The position numbers were made by a program, and so were the translations under genes. 64,000 nucleotides of DNA from Halomonas sp. I5-271120 (GTDB lineage Bacteria > Pseudomonadota > Gammaproteobacteria > Pseudomonadales > Halomonadaceae). Below, in pieces: positions 50,963-59,858 of the stretch (positions are counted from its first letter, which is position 1; every line of letters starts with the position of its first letter). Where the stretch lies: positions 1,054,001-1,118,000 of the forward strand of contig NZ_CP130701.1 in NCBI RefSeq assembly GCF_030553075.1. The letters are read 5' to 3'. The notes beneath the pieces were generated by a model, which saw only the letters and a program-made list of their open reading frames with translations, was not told the DNA's origin and made no database searches.

Positions 50963-51695
50963 CAGTTCCTCCTGATGCGAAACGGGCTTGATCGAGATTC
51001 AACGTATCAGAGCTCACTTCATCAGAGCTCACTTCATCAAAGCTCGCTGCCAGCGGATGTTCGCCGGTAGTCATGCCGGGCTCACGCACCAGCTGGCAGG
51101 TAGCGAGGCCGGCCGCCCGGGCGGCGTCGAGTTCGGCGACGACGTCCGACAAAAAGAGAATCTCCTCCGGCGCCCGGCCGATCGCCTCGACGATCCGCCT
51201 ATAGCTCTCGGCCTCGCGCTTAGGGCCGGTAGTGGTATCGAAATAGCCTGAGAACAGTGGCGTGAGATCGCCAAGATCGCTATGACCGAACAGCAGCCGC
51301 TGGGCCTGCACCGAGCCCGAGGAATAGACGTAAAGCTCGCACCCTGCCGCCTGCCAGCGCATCAGCGCCTCGGCGGCGTCGGGATAGACGTGGCCGGTGA
51401 AGTCCCCGGCCTGATACCCGGCCTCCCAGACCATGCCCTGCAACGCCTTGAGCGGCGTGGCCTTGCGGTCCTCTTGAATCCAGCCCTCGAGAATGGCGAT
51501 CAGCCGCTCAAGGTCCGCGTCGGGTTCAGCGGCCTCCTCGCGGGTCGCTTCGAGCTGCCTGGCGACCTCGGCCTGCTGGTGGTGATGGCGAACGAAATCA
51601 CCCAGCTGCCGGCGAGCATAGGGGAAGAGCACCTCATGGACGAAAGCGATCGAGCCGGTGGTACCCTCGATGTCGGTGACGATGGCGCGAATCAT
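50949..51695 (-). CDS. mtnC: Enolase-phosphatase E1 (methionine salvage)
   Basis: This 248-residue HAD-family enzyme makes acireductone from 2,3-diketo-5-methylthiopentyl-1-phosphate. It shows [13 protein letters not shown] at the N-terminus, the YSSGSVQAQ motif and [13 protein letters not shown]. The last 30 residues are a low-complexity tail encoded by 15-bp direct repeats. Its start overlaps the mtnD stop by 4 bp. Confidence 0.95.
   Translation of the reverse strand: MIRAIVTDIEGTTGSIAFVHEVLFPYARRQLGDFVRHHHQQAEVARQLEATREEAAEPDADLERLIAILEGWIQEDRKATPLKALQGMVWEAGYQAGDFTGHVYPDAAEALMRWQAAGCELYVYSSGSVQAQRLLFGHSDLGDLTPLFSGYFDTTTGPKREAESYRRIVEAIGRAPEEILFLSDVVAELDAARAAGLATCQLVREPGMTTGEHPLAASFDEVSSDEVSSDTLNLDQARFASGGTDVRR
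51006..51050. repeat. Three 15-bp direct repeats in the mtnC tail
   Basis: Two identical units ATCAGAGCTCACTTC and a third diverged ATCAAAGCTCGCTGC are in frame. They encode repeated DEVSS in the MtnC C-terminal tail. Confidence 0.85.
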
Positions 51696-52288
51696 GCCAC
51701 GCTCCCCGATTCCGACTGAGCGGCATCTCCCCTGCCGGTCGGCAGGGCCTCGAAGCGCGGGAAGCGTGCGGCGATGGTCTCACCGGTAAAGTTCGCCACC
51801 CAGCCCTCGGGATTGGTGAACAGGCGGATGGCAGTGAAGTGCGGCGCCGGCCCCATATCGAACCAGTGCGGCGTGCCCGCCGGCACCGACATCAAATCGC
51901 CCTCGGTGCAGCCCACCGCATAGACCCGCGCGCCCAGATGCAGGTAGAAGACCCCTTCGCCGCGCACGAAGAAGCGTACCTCGTCCTCGCTGTGGCGATG
52001 CTCGTCGAGGAACTTGGCGCGCAGCGCATCCTTGTCCGGGTGCTCAGGCGTCAAACCGATCACGTCGGCGGTGGCAAAGCCGTTGTCGGCCTTGAGGTGC
52101 CCGACCTCCTCAGCGTATGCCGTCAGCACCACCTCGGGGTCAGCGTCGGGGGCCAGGTCGGCCTTGGTGGCCCAGCGCTCGAAGCGAATGCCGTGAGCCG
52201 CGAGTTCGGCGGCGATGCGTTCACCGTCGTGAGTGGTCAGCAGCGGCTGGTCCGGGTCATGTTCGTGGTAGACGTTAAGAAAGCTCAT
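51692..52288 (-). CDS. mtnD: Acireductone dioxygenase
   Basis: This 198-residue cupin uses Fe or Ni to oxidise acireductone in methionine salvage. Metal ligands lie in [12 protein letters not shown] and in the later PHW of GTPHWFDMG. The ATG at 52288 follows GGAG. It sits between mtnB and mtnC and overlaps mtnC by 4 bp. Confidence 0.96.
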   Translation of the reverse strand: MSFLNVYHEHDPDQPLLTTHDGERIAAELAAHGIRFERWATKADLAPDADPEVVLTAYAEEVGHLKADNGFATADVIGLTPEHPDKDALRAKFLDEHRHSEDEVRFFVRGEGVFYLHLGARVYAVGCTEGDLMSVPAGTPHWFDMGPAPHFTAIRLFTNPEGWVANFTGETIAARFPRFEALPTGRGDAAQSESGSVA

Positions 52289-52353
52289 GGCAGTGCTCCA
52301 TCGGGCAAGGCGAGCGGGCAGGCCGCGACCTGCCGTATCGTGGGCCGCCCCGC

Positions 52354-52971
52354 TCAGCGGGTGCGGCGCATCATCAGTTCACAGTCGAAGAGGAAATCCA
52401 GCGCCTCGACTTGGCGCAGGCAGCCGGCCATGTCTCCCGCCCAAGTGTAGAGGCCGTGACCGCGGATCAGGTAGGCGCGGGTGTCGAGACCTCGCAGGCG
52501 CACGCGCACCCTTTCCGCCAGCGCGGCGATGTCTTGGTCATTGTCGACGACGGGCACCGCCAGTGCCGTGTCGTGGCGGGTCACGCCCTCGATCGCCTTC
52601 TGCAGCTCGAACCCCTCGAGCCACAGGGTATCGCCCTCGATCAGGCGCGACAGCACGGTGGCGGCCCGGGAATGGGTGTGCAGCACGGCGCCGGCCTCGG
52701 GCCGGTCCTGGTAGAGCTGGCCATGCAGGCGTGCCTCGTCCGACGGCTTCTGTGGGCTGCCAAGCGGCGTAACGGCGAAGTCGGTGACCATGACATCAGC
52801 CGGCACCAACCGCCCCTTGTGGCGCCCCGAGGCCGTCACCGCCATGTGAGTCTCATCCAGGCGCACCGAAAAATTGCCGCCGGTGGCCGGCACCTGGCCG
52901 GCCCGGTACAGCTCGCCACCGGCGGCCACGATGGCCTGCTGGGCGCGGGCCAGTTGCTCGAGATCGATCAC
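52354..52971 (-). CDS. mtnB: Methylthioribulose-1-phosphate dehydratase
   Basis: This 205-residue class II aldolase-like enzyme dehydrates methylthioribulose-1-phosphate. Motifs include PATGGNFSVRL, the zinc histidines in LHTHSRAATVL and the later IRGHGLYTWAG. The start is GTG at 52971 with GGGAG eight bases upstream. It is the first gene of mtnB-mtnD-mtnC-GNAT. Confidence 0.95.
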   Translation of the reverse strand: MIDLEQLARAQQAIVAAGGELYRAGQVPATGGNFSVRLDETHMAVTASGRHKGRLVPADVMVTDFAVTPLGSPQKPSDEARLHGQLYQDRPEAGAVLHTHSRAATVLSRLIEGDTLWLEGFELQKAIEGVTRHDTALAVPVVDNDQDIAALAERVRVRLRGLDTRAYLIRGHGLYTWAGDMAGCLRQVEALDFLFDCELMMRRTR

Positions 52972-53082
52972 CGCTGTGTCTCCCGTGAATATGCCGCCAG
53001 CCTACCGAAGGCTCGCGTCGCCGCCAATCCTCATGACAGCGCAAAATGGAGCACCGTGCGCCGCCCACACAGGCACGGCATA

Positions 53083-53826
53083 ATGGCGGCCATGAATCCT
53101 CCTTCTGCATCCAACGCCGACACCTTCGCCCTCTCGCCCATCGGGCGCATCGAGAGCGACTACCCGGACAAGTTCGGCATCCCCCGTCAGCCGGGACTGG
53201 CGCCGGCCGCCCACGCCCGCCTGGTGCTGCTGCCACCCTATGACGACCCGCTCAGCGTGCGCGGCCTCGAGGCCTTCAGCCACCTGTGGCTGACCTTCGT
53301 CTTTCACCATAGCCCCGAGCGCTGGTCGCCGCTGGTGCGTCCACCGCGCCTGGGTGGCAACGCCAAGGTCGGGGTCTTTGCCAGCCGCAGCACCCACCGG
53401 CCTAATCGCCTGGGGCTGTCGCTGGTCGAACTCAAAGGCATCGACATCTCTCAAGGCGGCGTGGCCCTGGCGCTTTCCGGTCACGACCTGCTCGACGGCA
53501 CCCCGGTACTCGACATCAAACCCTACCTGCCCTGGGCAGAGGCGCGTCATGACGCCAGGGCCGGTTTCGCCCCCGCCGCCCCGCCCCAGTGCCCGGTCGA
53601 CTTTTCCGCAGAGGCCGAGGCGATACTGGCCAAGCGCGAAGACGCCGCCTCGCTGCGCGCCCTGATCGGCCAGGTGCTGGCCCAGGACCCCCGCCCCGCC
53701 TATCGCAAGGGCGCCGAGTCACGTATCTACGGGGTAAGGCTGCGCGATGTCGATGTGCGCTTTCGCGCCCTGGCCAATGCGGCAGGCGAGACGCGCCTGG
53801 AGGTGGTCGAGATCGTGGCGGTGTAA
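53083..53826 (+). CDS. trmO: tRNA (adenine-N6)-methyltransferase TrmO
   Basis: This 247-residue protein belongs to the TsaA/YaeB family, which methylates t6A37 in tRNA-Thr. Family motifs are SPIGRIESDYPDKFGIPRQ, LWLTFVFH, GVFASRSTHRPNRLGLS and LDIKPYLPW. Two in-frame starts, 53083 and 53092, are possible and neither has a strong ribosome binding site. Confidence 0.93.
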   Translation: MAAMNPPSASNADTFALSPIGRIESDYPDKFGIPRQPGLAPAAHARLVLLPPYDDPLSVRGLEAFSHLWLTFVFHHSPERWSPLVRPPRLGGNAKVGVFASRSTHRPNRLGLSLVELKGIDISQGGVALALSGHDLLDGTPVLDIKPYLPWAEARHDARAGFAPAAPPQCPVDFSAEAEAILAKREDAASLRALIGQVLAQDPRPAYRKGAESRIYGVRLRDVDVRFRALANAAGETRLEVVEIVAV

Positions 53827-53853
53827 ACATCGGCTACCGGGAGGGGCGCCAGG

Positions 53854-53936
53854 GGCAGGTCGTAGAGGGGTTCGATTCCAGGGATGGAATCGTTAGCGCC
53901 CAGGGAAGGGTTCAAAGCGCCCCTCGTAGACCTGCC
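53854..53936. repeat. Nested inverted repeat between trmO and purC
   Basis: Outer 17-nt arms (53854-53870 and 53920-53936) are inverted copies with three central mismatches. Inside is a perfect 8-bp hairpin CGATTCCA/TGGAATCG at 53873-53892. Confidence 0.6.
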
Positions 53937-53985
53937 GATGGACAGCCCCTTGGCCCCAAGCCACAAAGACATCCCGGCATGACGA

Positions 53986-54019
53986 GAGAAACGACGAAGG
54001 GCCCCGTAAGGCCCTTCGT
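53986..54019 (-). terminator. Terminator after purC
   Basis: A 10-bp stem ACGAAGGGCC/GGCCCTTCGT with a 6-nt loop is followed on the minus strand by CGTTTCTCTC, about 25 bp beyond the purC stop. Confidence 0.7.
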
Positions 54020-54041
54020 TCGGCATGGCGTGTTGGCCGCC

Positions 54042-54755
54042 TCAGTCGAAGCTGATACCGATACGACGGCCTACTTCCTCATAGGCCTCGATCACACCGC
54101 CAAGGCCCTGGCGGAAGCGGTCCTTGTCGAGCTTCTCGCGGGTCTTGGCATCCCACAGGCGGCAACCGTCCGGCGAGAACTCGTCGCCGAGCACGATCTG
54201 GCCCTTGAAGACGCCAAACTCGAGCTTGTAGTCGACCAGCAGCATGCCGCCTTCTTCGAACAGCGCCTTGAGCACATCGTTGACCTTGTAGGTCAGCGCC
54301 TTCATTTCCTTGAGCTGCTCGGGCGTCGCCCAGCCGAAGGTCTCCGCCAGCGACTCGTTGATCATCGGGTCGTGCTGGGCGTCGTTCTTCAGGAACAGCT
54401 CGAAGGTCGAGGGCATCAGCACCTGGCCTTCCTCGACGCCAAGACGCCGGCACAGGCTGCCGGCGGCGATGTTACGCACCACGCACTCCACCGGCAGCAT
54501 ATCGAGCTTCTTGACCACGCACTCGGTGTCCGAGAGCAGGCCGTCGAAGTGCGTCGGAATGCCGGCTTCTGCCAGTTTGCCCATGATGAAGGCATTGAAC
54601 TTGTTGTTGACCATGCCCTTGCGCGCCAGGGATTCCATCCGCTCGCCGTCGAAGGCACTGGTATCGTCGCGGAATTCGAGGATCAGGCGGTCCGGGTCGT
54701 CAGTGTGATAGACCGACTTGGCCTTGCCGGCATAGAGCTCTTGACGCTTTTCCAT
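54042..54755 (-). CDS. purC: SAICAR synthetase
   Basis: This 237-residue enzyme joins aspartate to CAIR in purine synthesis. Motifs include [40 protein letters not shown] and LVDYKLEFG. The ATG at 54755 has GGAG upstream. An open frame continues far upstream but is not family sequence. Confidence 0.97.
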   Translation of the reverse strand: MEKRQELYAGKAKSVYHTDDPDRLILEFRDDTSAFDGERMESLARKGMVNNKFNAFIMGKLAEAGIPTHFDGLLSDTECVVKKLDMLPVECVVRNIAAGSLCRRLGVEEGQVLMPSTFELFLKNDAQHDPMINESLAETFGWATPEQLKEMKALTYKVNDVLKALFEEGGMLLVDYKLEFGVFKGQIVLGDEFSPDGCRLWDAKTREKLDKDRFRQGLGGVIEAYEEVGRRIGISFD

Positions 54756-54858
54756 GAGGGGTCTCCGAATGGGGAGGTAACGGACAGAGGTGATAACAGG
54801 GTCGTGTAAACAGGTAACGGGTGACGTGGCGGTGCGACAAACGGGGGCTACACAAAGC

Positions 54859-55641
54859 CTAGCGGATGGTCTGCCAATCCAGGCCCTGATCCTGGGCGGC
54901 GACCACCAGCCGTGACTCATCGCCATCAAGCAGCGGCACCAGGGCTTCCATCGCGAGCTCAGGGCGGTTGTTGTGTTCCGACAGGTGCGAACAGACGATT
55001 CGCTGCAGCCGGTCGAGTCCGACCCCCGCCAGCAGCGTCGCCGCCTGCGGGTTGGACAGATGGCCCCAGTCACCACCGACGCGGCGCTTGAGACGCGGCG
55101 GATAAGGCCCATCGGCCAGCATCTGCCGGTCGTGGTTGCACTCGAGAATCAGCGCATCGCAGCCGGCGAAGGCCTGGATCACATGGGCGCTGGGATGGCC
55201 AAGATCGGTCACTACGCCCAGCCGCCGACCCTGGGCGCTCAAATGGAATTGTACCGGTTCTCGGGCGTCATGGGGCACAGTCACCGGCATGATCTCGATC
55301 TCACCAACGGCGAACCTCGCCTGGGGCGTGATCCACTCATGCCGCGGCACTTCCTTGAGACGACCTGATAGCCAAGTGCCCGGCGTCAGATAGACCGGCA
55401 TGCCATGGCGCCGTGCCAGGGCGCCGACGCCACCGATATGATCGCCGTGTTCATGAGTCACCAGCACCGCAGCGAGTTGCTTCGGGTGCAGCCCCAGCCG
55501 GGCGAGCCGCCGCTCGGTATCGCGCAGGCCGAAGCCGCAGTCGATGAGCAAGTGAGTCTCGCCGTCGCTGACCAGGGTCGCATTACCCTTGCTTCCGCTA
55601 CCCAGCGACGCGAAGTGCAGGGCACGTGCCGCTGGCGGCAT
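54859..55641 (-). CDS. MBL-fold metallo-hydrolase (YycJ/VicX-like)
   Basis: This 260-residue protein has the metallo-beta-lactamase metal motif [10 protein letters not shown] near residue 63, the N-terminal [12 protein letters not shown] typical of the WalJ/YycJ group, and a late [10 protein letters not shown] nuclease-type role is possible but unproven. The ATG at 55641 overlaps the bamC stop by one base, so bamC and this gene are coupled. Confidence 0.85.
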   Translation of the reverse strand: MPPAARALHFASLGSGSKGNATLVSDGETHLLIDCGFGLRDTERRLARLGLHPKQLAAVLVTHEHGDHIGGVGALARRHGMPVYLTPGTWLSGRLKEVPRHEWITPQARFAVGEIEIMPVTVPHDAREPVQFHLSAQGRRLGVVTDLGHPSAHVIQAFAGCDALILECNHDRQMLADGPYPPRLKRRVGGDWGHLSNPQAATLLAGVGLDRLQRIVCSHLSEHNNRPELAMEALVPLLDGDESRLVVAAQDQGLDWQTIR

Positions 55642-56582
55642 CAACGCAACAGCGAGGACAGCCGGCCCAGCAGGTCGCGCACGCCGGCATCGTCCAGCGC
55701 CGGCTCACCGACACTCGTCACCGTCAGGCGCGCTTGGCCTTCGGCCGCCGGCACCACGTTGAGTCGCGCGCGACGGGGCGTCTGGTCGCTGAATAGCCGG
55801 TCGATCATGCCCGTATGGCGCTCTGCCAGCGGCAGATAGGCAATCTGGAAGTCGCCGCCCGCGGCGTCCTGGTCCAGAAGCTGCTGCTCGGGCTGGTCGA
55901 AGTCGCGCTCAAGCAGGTGGCTGAGTTCCGCCCAGGCCTGCTCGGCGTCGGCATCGATCAGCAAGGCCCGATCGCCCTCACCGCCAACCAGGCGCGCCGC
56001 CGCGGCGCCAGAGGCCTCGCGGCGGGACAGGTTCGAGGCCATGGCGGTCTGGCCGCGGGCGTTGAGATAGCCGGCCAGGGCGTTCAGGCAACCGTCGAGA
56101 GCGCTGGTGTTTTGCTCGCAGCGCACCTCGCTGGTGGCGCCCAGGCCATCGCTAACGGCAATCACGCCTTCGGGAGTCGTCAGGCGGCGTGCCATATCAT
56201 CGCGATCAGTGACGCTCAGCCGTTGGCGCTCGCCGAACTCAACGACACGCGGCCAGACCACGTCCGGCGGGTCGTTGACCGCGAGCCAGCGGGCATCGCC
56301 CATGCTGCGGCGCTCGACGTAATCGCGCTCCGCGACCGACGGCTGAGGCCTTGGTGCAGTGAACTCGTCATCCACCTTCCGGTAGGGCCGATTGGCCTTG
56401 GGTACCGGCATCGCGTCGCGGGTCTCATAGAGCTGGCTGCCGGCCGGCAGGATCAACGGCTCGGCGCTCTTGGCCTGCGAGTAGGCTTCACTACGATCAT
56501 CGTAGTAGCCGCCGCTGGAACAGCCGGCCATTGCCAGGGCAACGGCCGCTACCAGCGGCATCCAGTTCGTGGCAGCTTTCAT
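55641..56582 (-). CDS. bamC: Outer membrane assembly lipoprotein BamC
   Basis: This 313-residue protein has a signal peptide with lipobox AMAGC (Cys about residue 20), a long flexible N-terminal stretch, and helix-grip domains ending with a coiled C-terminus, as in BamC/NlpB. BamC is a component of the beta-barrel assembly machine. Position directly after dapA is the conserved dapA-bamC order. The ATG is at 56582, preceded by AAGGTGG. Confidence 0.9.
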   Translation of the reverse strand: MKAATNWMPLVAAVALAMAGCSSGGYYDDRSEAYSQAKSAEPLILPAGSQLYETRDAMPVPKANRPYRKVDDEFTAPRPQPSVAERDYVERRSMGDARWLAVNDPPDVVWPRVVEFGERQRLSVTDRDDMARRLTTPEGVIAVSDGLGATSEVRCEQNTSALDGCLNALAGYLNARGQTAMASNLSRREASGAAAARLVGGEGDRALLIDADAEQAWAELSHLLERDFDQPEQQLLDQDAAGGDFQIAYLPLAERHTGMIDRLFSDQTPRRARLNVVPAAEGQARLTVTSVGEPALDDAGVRDLLGRLSSLLR

Positions 56583-56617
56583 GCATCCACCTTGATTATC
56601 GGACAAGCGAGAGGCGT

Positions 56618-57502
56618 TCAGTCGTCGCTGACGCCGGCCAGCTGCAGCGCCTCGCTAACCGTTGAATGGTATTTCTCGGACAGCCAGGTCAGCGGCAGGC
56701 GAATGCCCTGCTCGGCGTAGCCCATGTAATTAAGCGCCCACTTGACCGGAATCGGATTGGCCTCAATGCCCAGTTGCGTATGCAGCGGCATCAGCCGGGT
56801 GTTGATCTGGTGCGCCTTGTCGGCATCGCCGGCCACGGCAGCCGCGCACAGCTCGTGCATGGCGCGGGGCACCACGTTGGCGGTCACCGAAATGTCGCCG
56901 TGGCCACCCATCAGCATGAAATCGCAGGCGGTGGCGTCATCGCCGGAGTACAGCATGAAGTCAGAGCCCTTGAGGCGCTCGATCAGATCCTCGGCGCGCT
57001 CCAGGTTACCGGTGGCGTCCTTGAGGCCGATGATGTTGTCGACCTCGGCCAGGCGCAGCACGGTCTCATTGTAGATGTCCGAGCAGGTGCGGCCAGGCAC
57101 ATTGTAGAGAATCACCGGCAGATCGCTGGCGTCGGCGATGGCCTTGAAGTGCAGGAACAGGCCTTCCTGGGTCGGCTTGTTGTAGTAGGGTGCCACCGTC
57201 AGGCAGTAGTCGGCGCCGACTTCCTTGGCGTAACGAGTCAGCTCGACCGCCTCGGTGGTGTTGTTCGAGCCGGTGCCGGCGATGACCGGGATACGGCCAT
57301 TGACCTCTTCCACCACGGTGCGGATGACATCGAAATGCTCGGCAAAGGACATGGTGGTCGGCTCGCCGGTGGTGCCGGCGGCGACGATGGCATCGGTGCC
57401 ATGCTCGAGATGGAAGCTGACCAGGCGGCGCAGCGCCTCCCAATCGATCTCTCCGTTCGCCTTCATCGGCGTCGCCAGGGCGACGATACTGCCTGTGATC
57501 AT
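56618..57502 (-). CDS. dapA: 4-hydroxy-tetrahydrodipicolinate synthase
   Basis: This 294-residue lyase condenses pyruvate with aspartate semialdehyde in lysine and diaminopimelate synthesis. Schiff-base lysine is K161 (GLKDATG), catalytic tyrosine is Y133 (YNVPGRT), and AAGTTGEP is present. It starts with ATG at 57502 after GAGGAA and leads dapA-bamC-MBL. Confidence 0.98.
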   Translation of the reverse strand: MITGSIVALATPMKANGEIDWEALRRLVSFHLEHGTDAIVAAGTTGEPTTMSFAEHFDVIRTVVEEVNGRIPVIAGTGSNNTTEAVELTRYAKEVGADYCLTVAPYYNKPTQEGLFLHFKAIADASDLPVILYNVPGRTCSDIYNETVLRLAEVDNIIGLKDATGNLERAEDLIERLKGSDFMLYSGDDATACDFMLMGGHGDISVTANVVPRAMHELCAAAVAGDADKAHQINTRLMPLHTQLGIEANPIPVKWALNYMGYAEQGIRLPLTWLSEKYHSTVSEALQLAGVSDD

Positions 57503-57839
57503 CTTCTTTCCTCTACAAACGCCTGTGCATCAGCCGCCGCAGAAGGTGGCGCTGATGGTTCAACCGGAATATGAAGCCGTATATGAAGCCAGGGCCTAGA
57601 TGGTACTCAGGCCGCCAGAGCCTGTACAGAACCCAACGCAAGGACTTTTGTCCGGGCCTCGTCGTCTTGGACACGGCCTTTACAGCGCCGCGGCGCTGAC
57701 GTGTAATCCTTGCACAACGTAGATGCTCGGCACTCGGGTGCCGGCAGGTCATTCGAACCAATGCTGAATGCAGAAACTTTGAATTCAAAAGCTGTGAAAT
57801 CAAAACCGATGAATTCAGCTACTACCCAAGGAGCGTCCC
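57503..57839. other. Divergent intergenic region dapA-bcp
   Basis: This 337-bp region has no supported gene. It contains a short 12-bp duplication (ATATGAAGCCGT/ATATGAAGCCAG near 57571-57594) and a 15-bp array at 57774-57818 just before bcp. Confidence 0.6.
57774..57818. repeat. Three degenerate 15-bp units upstream of bcp
   Basis: Units AAACTTTGAATTCAA, AAGCTGTGAAATCAA and AACCGATGAATTCAG run in tandem immediately before the bcp ribosome binding site. Confidence 0.6.
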
Positions 57840-58313
57840 ATGAGCGTTAGCCTCGGCAACCCCGTCCCCGACTTCACTGCCACTGCGACCGGCGACACCA
57901 CCGTGACCCTGTCAGAGCTCAAGGGCAAACAGGTGGTAATCTACTTCTATCCCAAGGCCAGCACCCCGGGCTGCACCACCGAAGGCGGTGACTTTCGCGA
58001 CCACAAGGATGCCTTCGATGCCGCCGACACCGTGATTCTCGGCGTTTCTCGAGACGGCATCCGCGCCCAGGAAAACTTCAAGGCCAAGCAGGACTTCAAC
58101 TTCGAGCTGATCTCCGACAAGGACGAAGCGGTCTGCAAGCTGTTCGATGTCATCAAGCTCAAGAAGCTTTACGGCAAGGAGCACCTGGGGATAGAGCGCA
58201 GCACCTTTCTGATCGATACCGAAGGCAAGCTCGCCCGCGAATGGCGAGGCGTCAAGGTCAAGGGCCATGTCGAGGAAGTGCTCGAAGCGGCCCAGGCCCT
58301 GCACGCCAGCTGA
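57840..58313 (+). CDS. bcp: Thioredoxin-dependent peroxiredoxin (Bcp/PrxQ)
   Basis: This 157-residue peroxidase has the peroxidatic cysteine C45 in the motif STPGCTTEGGDFRD. Position 50, where E. coli Bcp has its resolving cysteine, is Gly here, so it may work as a 1-Cys or alternative-Cys enzyme. AAGGAG precedes the ATG. Confidence 0.95.
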   Translation: MSVSLGNPVPDFTATATGDTTVTLSELKGKQVVIYFYPKASTPGCTTEGGDFRDHKDAFDAADTVILGVSRDGIRAQENFKAKQDFNFELISDKDEAVCKLFDVIKLKKLYGKEHLGIERSTFLIDTEGKLAREWRGVKVKGHVEEVLEAAQALHAS

Positions 58314-58320
58314 CAACCAA

Positions 58321-58366
58321 GCCCGCCCATGCCAACCGCCAGGGGCGGCGTGGGCGGGCCTGTGTT
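58321..58366. terminator. Hairpin between convergent bcp and perM
   Basis: A 9-bp stem GCCCGCCCA/TGGGCGGGC encloses a second CCGCC/GGCGG stem. A short TGTTT follows on the plus strand. Confidence 0.65.
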
Positions 58367-59467
58367 TCAGGATTTAGGCAGCTCGCCCCTCACCGGCTGG
58401 TCGGCGAGCTCCTTGATTCCACGCGGCCAGGCATAGACCAGCGCCTTGAGCAGCGTCGCCAGCGGAATCGCGAAGAAGATTCCCCAGAAGCCCCAGATGC
58501 CGCCGAAGAACAGCACCGCCAATATGATCGACACCGGGTGCAGGTTGACCGCCTCGGAGAACAGAATCGGCACCAGAACGTTGCCATCCAGTGCCTGCAG
58601 CACGCCGTAGGCCAGGATCACGTACAGGAACTGCTCACCGATGCCGAAGTGGAAGCCCGCAACCGCCGCCACCGGCAGCGTGGCCACCGCGGCGCCGATG
58701 AAGGGAATCAGCACCGATAGCCCCACCAGCATGCCCAGCAGCGCCGAATACGGCAGGCCGAAATAGGCGAAAGTCAGGAAGCCGGCACTGCCGACGATGA
58801 CGATTTCGATGAACTTGCCGCGCACGTAGTTGGCGATCTGGGCATCCATCTCGTGCCAGATACGGGTCATCAGGTCGCGCTTGCGCGGCATCAACCATAG
58901 CGTGAAACCGACCAGCCGCTCCCGATCCTTGAGCATGAAGAACACCAGGATCGGCACCAGCACCAGATAGATGATCAGGTCCATGAGATTGCCAAGCGAG
59001 GCCAGCGACAGGGTCAGCGCCCGCTGCCCGAACTGGGTCAGCTCGCGACCGGCGGCGTCTATCCAGCCCTGAATCTGATCCGGGGTGACCAGATTGGGGT
59101 AGCGCAGCTGAACCTCGTCGAGAAAGCGCTGGCCGCTGGCGAACATGCGCGGAATCTCCTGCACCAGACTGACCAGCTGATTCCAGATCAGCGGCATGAC
59201 GATCAGCGCCATGGCCAGCAGAATGCCGAGAAAGCCCACGAACACCAGCAGCACCGCCACCAAGCTCGGCACATGGCGTCGGATCAGCCAGTTCACCGCC
59301 CCCTGAAGCAGGAAGGCGATCACCAGTGCGGTGAGAAAGGGAGCGAGCATGCCACCCAGCAACACCACCGCGGTGGTGCCAACAATCAGCAGCACCAGCA
59401 GGATGACCGCTTCCTCGTCGGAGAAGTAGCGTTCCAGCCAGCCCGAAAACAGTGCCTTCAGCGTCAT
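58367..59467 (-). CDS. perM: AI-2E family transporter (PerM)
   Basis: This 366-residue polytopic protein has about eight helices with the family pattern FFMLKDRERL and a C-terminal LVPILFSEAVNLHPV region. Substrates in the family vary; the role here is unknown. It overlaps the tusA stop by 4 bp. Confidence 0.88.
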   Translation of the reverse strand: MTLKALFSGWLERYFSDEEAVILLVLLIVGTTAVVLLGGMLAPFLTALVIAFLLQGAVNWLIRRHVPSLVAVLLVFVGFLGILLAMALIVMPLIWNQLVSLVQEIPRMFASGQRFLDEVQLRYPNLVTPDQIQGWIDAAGRELTQFGQRALTLSLASLGNLMDLIIYLVLVPILVFFMLKDRERLVGFTLWLMPRKRDLMTRIWHEMDAQIANYVRGKFIEIVIVGSAGFLTFAYFGLPYSALLGMLVGLSVLIPFIGAAVATLPVAAVAGFHFGIGEQFLYVILAYGVLQALDGNVLVPILFSEAVNLHPVSIILAVLFFGGIWGFWGIFFAIPLATLLKALVYAWPRGIKELADQPVRGELPKS

Positions 59468-59715
59468 GCCGAACGCTCCTTATCGCCCTTGCGCAGCCAG
59501 TAATGGTACACCTCGCCGCGCGTTTCCCGCGCTGGCATCTCGTGGCCGCTCTGGGCAATGTAGGACTCGAAGTCCCGCCAGGAGCCGGCATCGGTGGCAA
59601 TCACCTCGAGTACCTGCCCCACCGCCAGCCGCGACAGTGCCTGCTTGGCCTTGAGCAGCGGCAGCGGGCAGGGCAGGTCTCGGGCATCGAGTACATCGTC
59701 TGGTTGCAAGGTCAT
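59464..59715 (-). CDS. tusA: Sulfur carrier protein TusA
   Basis: This 83-residue protein has the TusA motif ARDLPCPLPLLKAKQAL with the sulfur-carrying cysteine near residue 16. It passes sulfur for tRNA 2-thiouridine formation or other uses. The ATG at 59715 has GGGAG upstream and is favoured over a frame 43 codons longer. It leads tusA-perM. Confidence 0.92.
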   Translation of the reverse strand: MTLQPDDVLDARDLPCPLPLLKAKQALSRLAVGQVLEVIATDAGSWRDFESYIAQSGHEMPARETRGEVYHYWLRKGDKERSA

Positions 59716-59858
59716 GCCGTCTCCCGAAACAATGGGGATGAAGAATGGAGATGAAAATCGGACCGTCAGGCGGCCCTCAGTACACGGCACTTTAGCGGAT
59801 CGGCAGCGGTCGGAGAAGAAGGCGCGCCTCGCCCGGGCGCTCATGCACGAGGAACATC

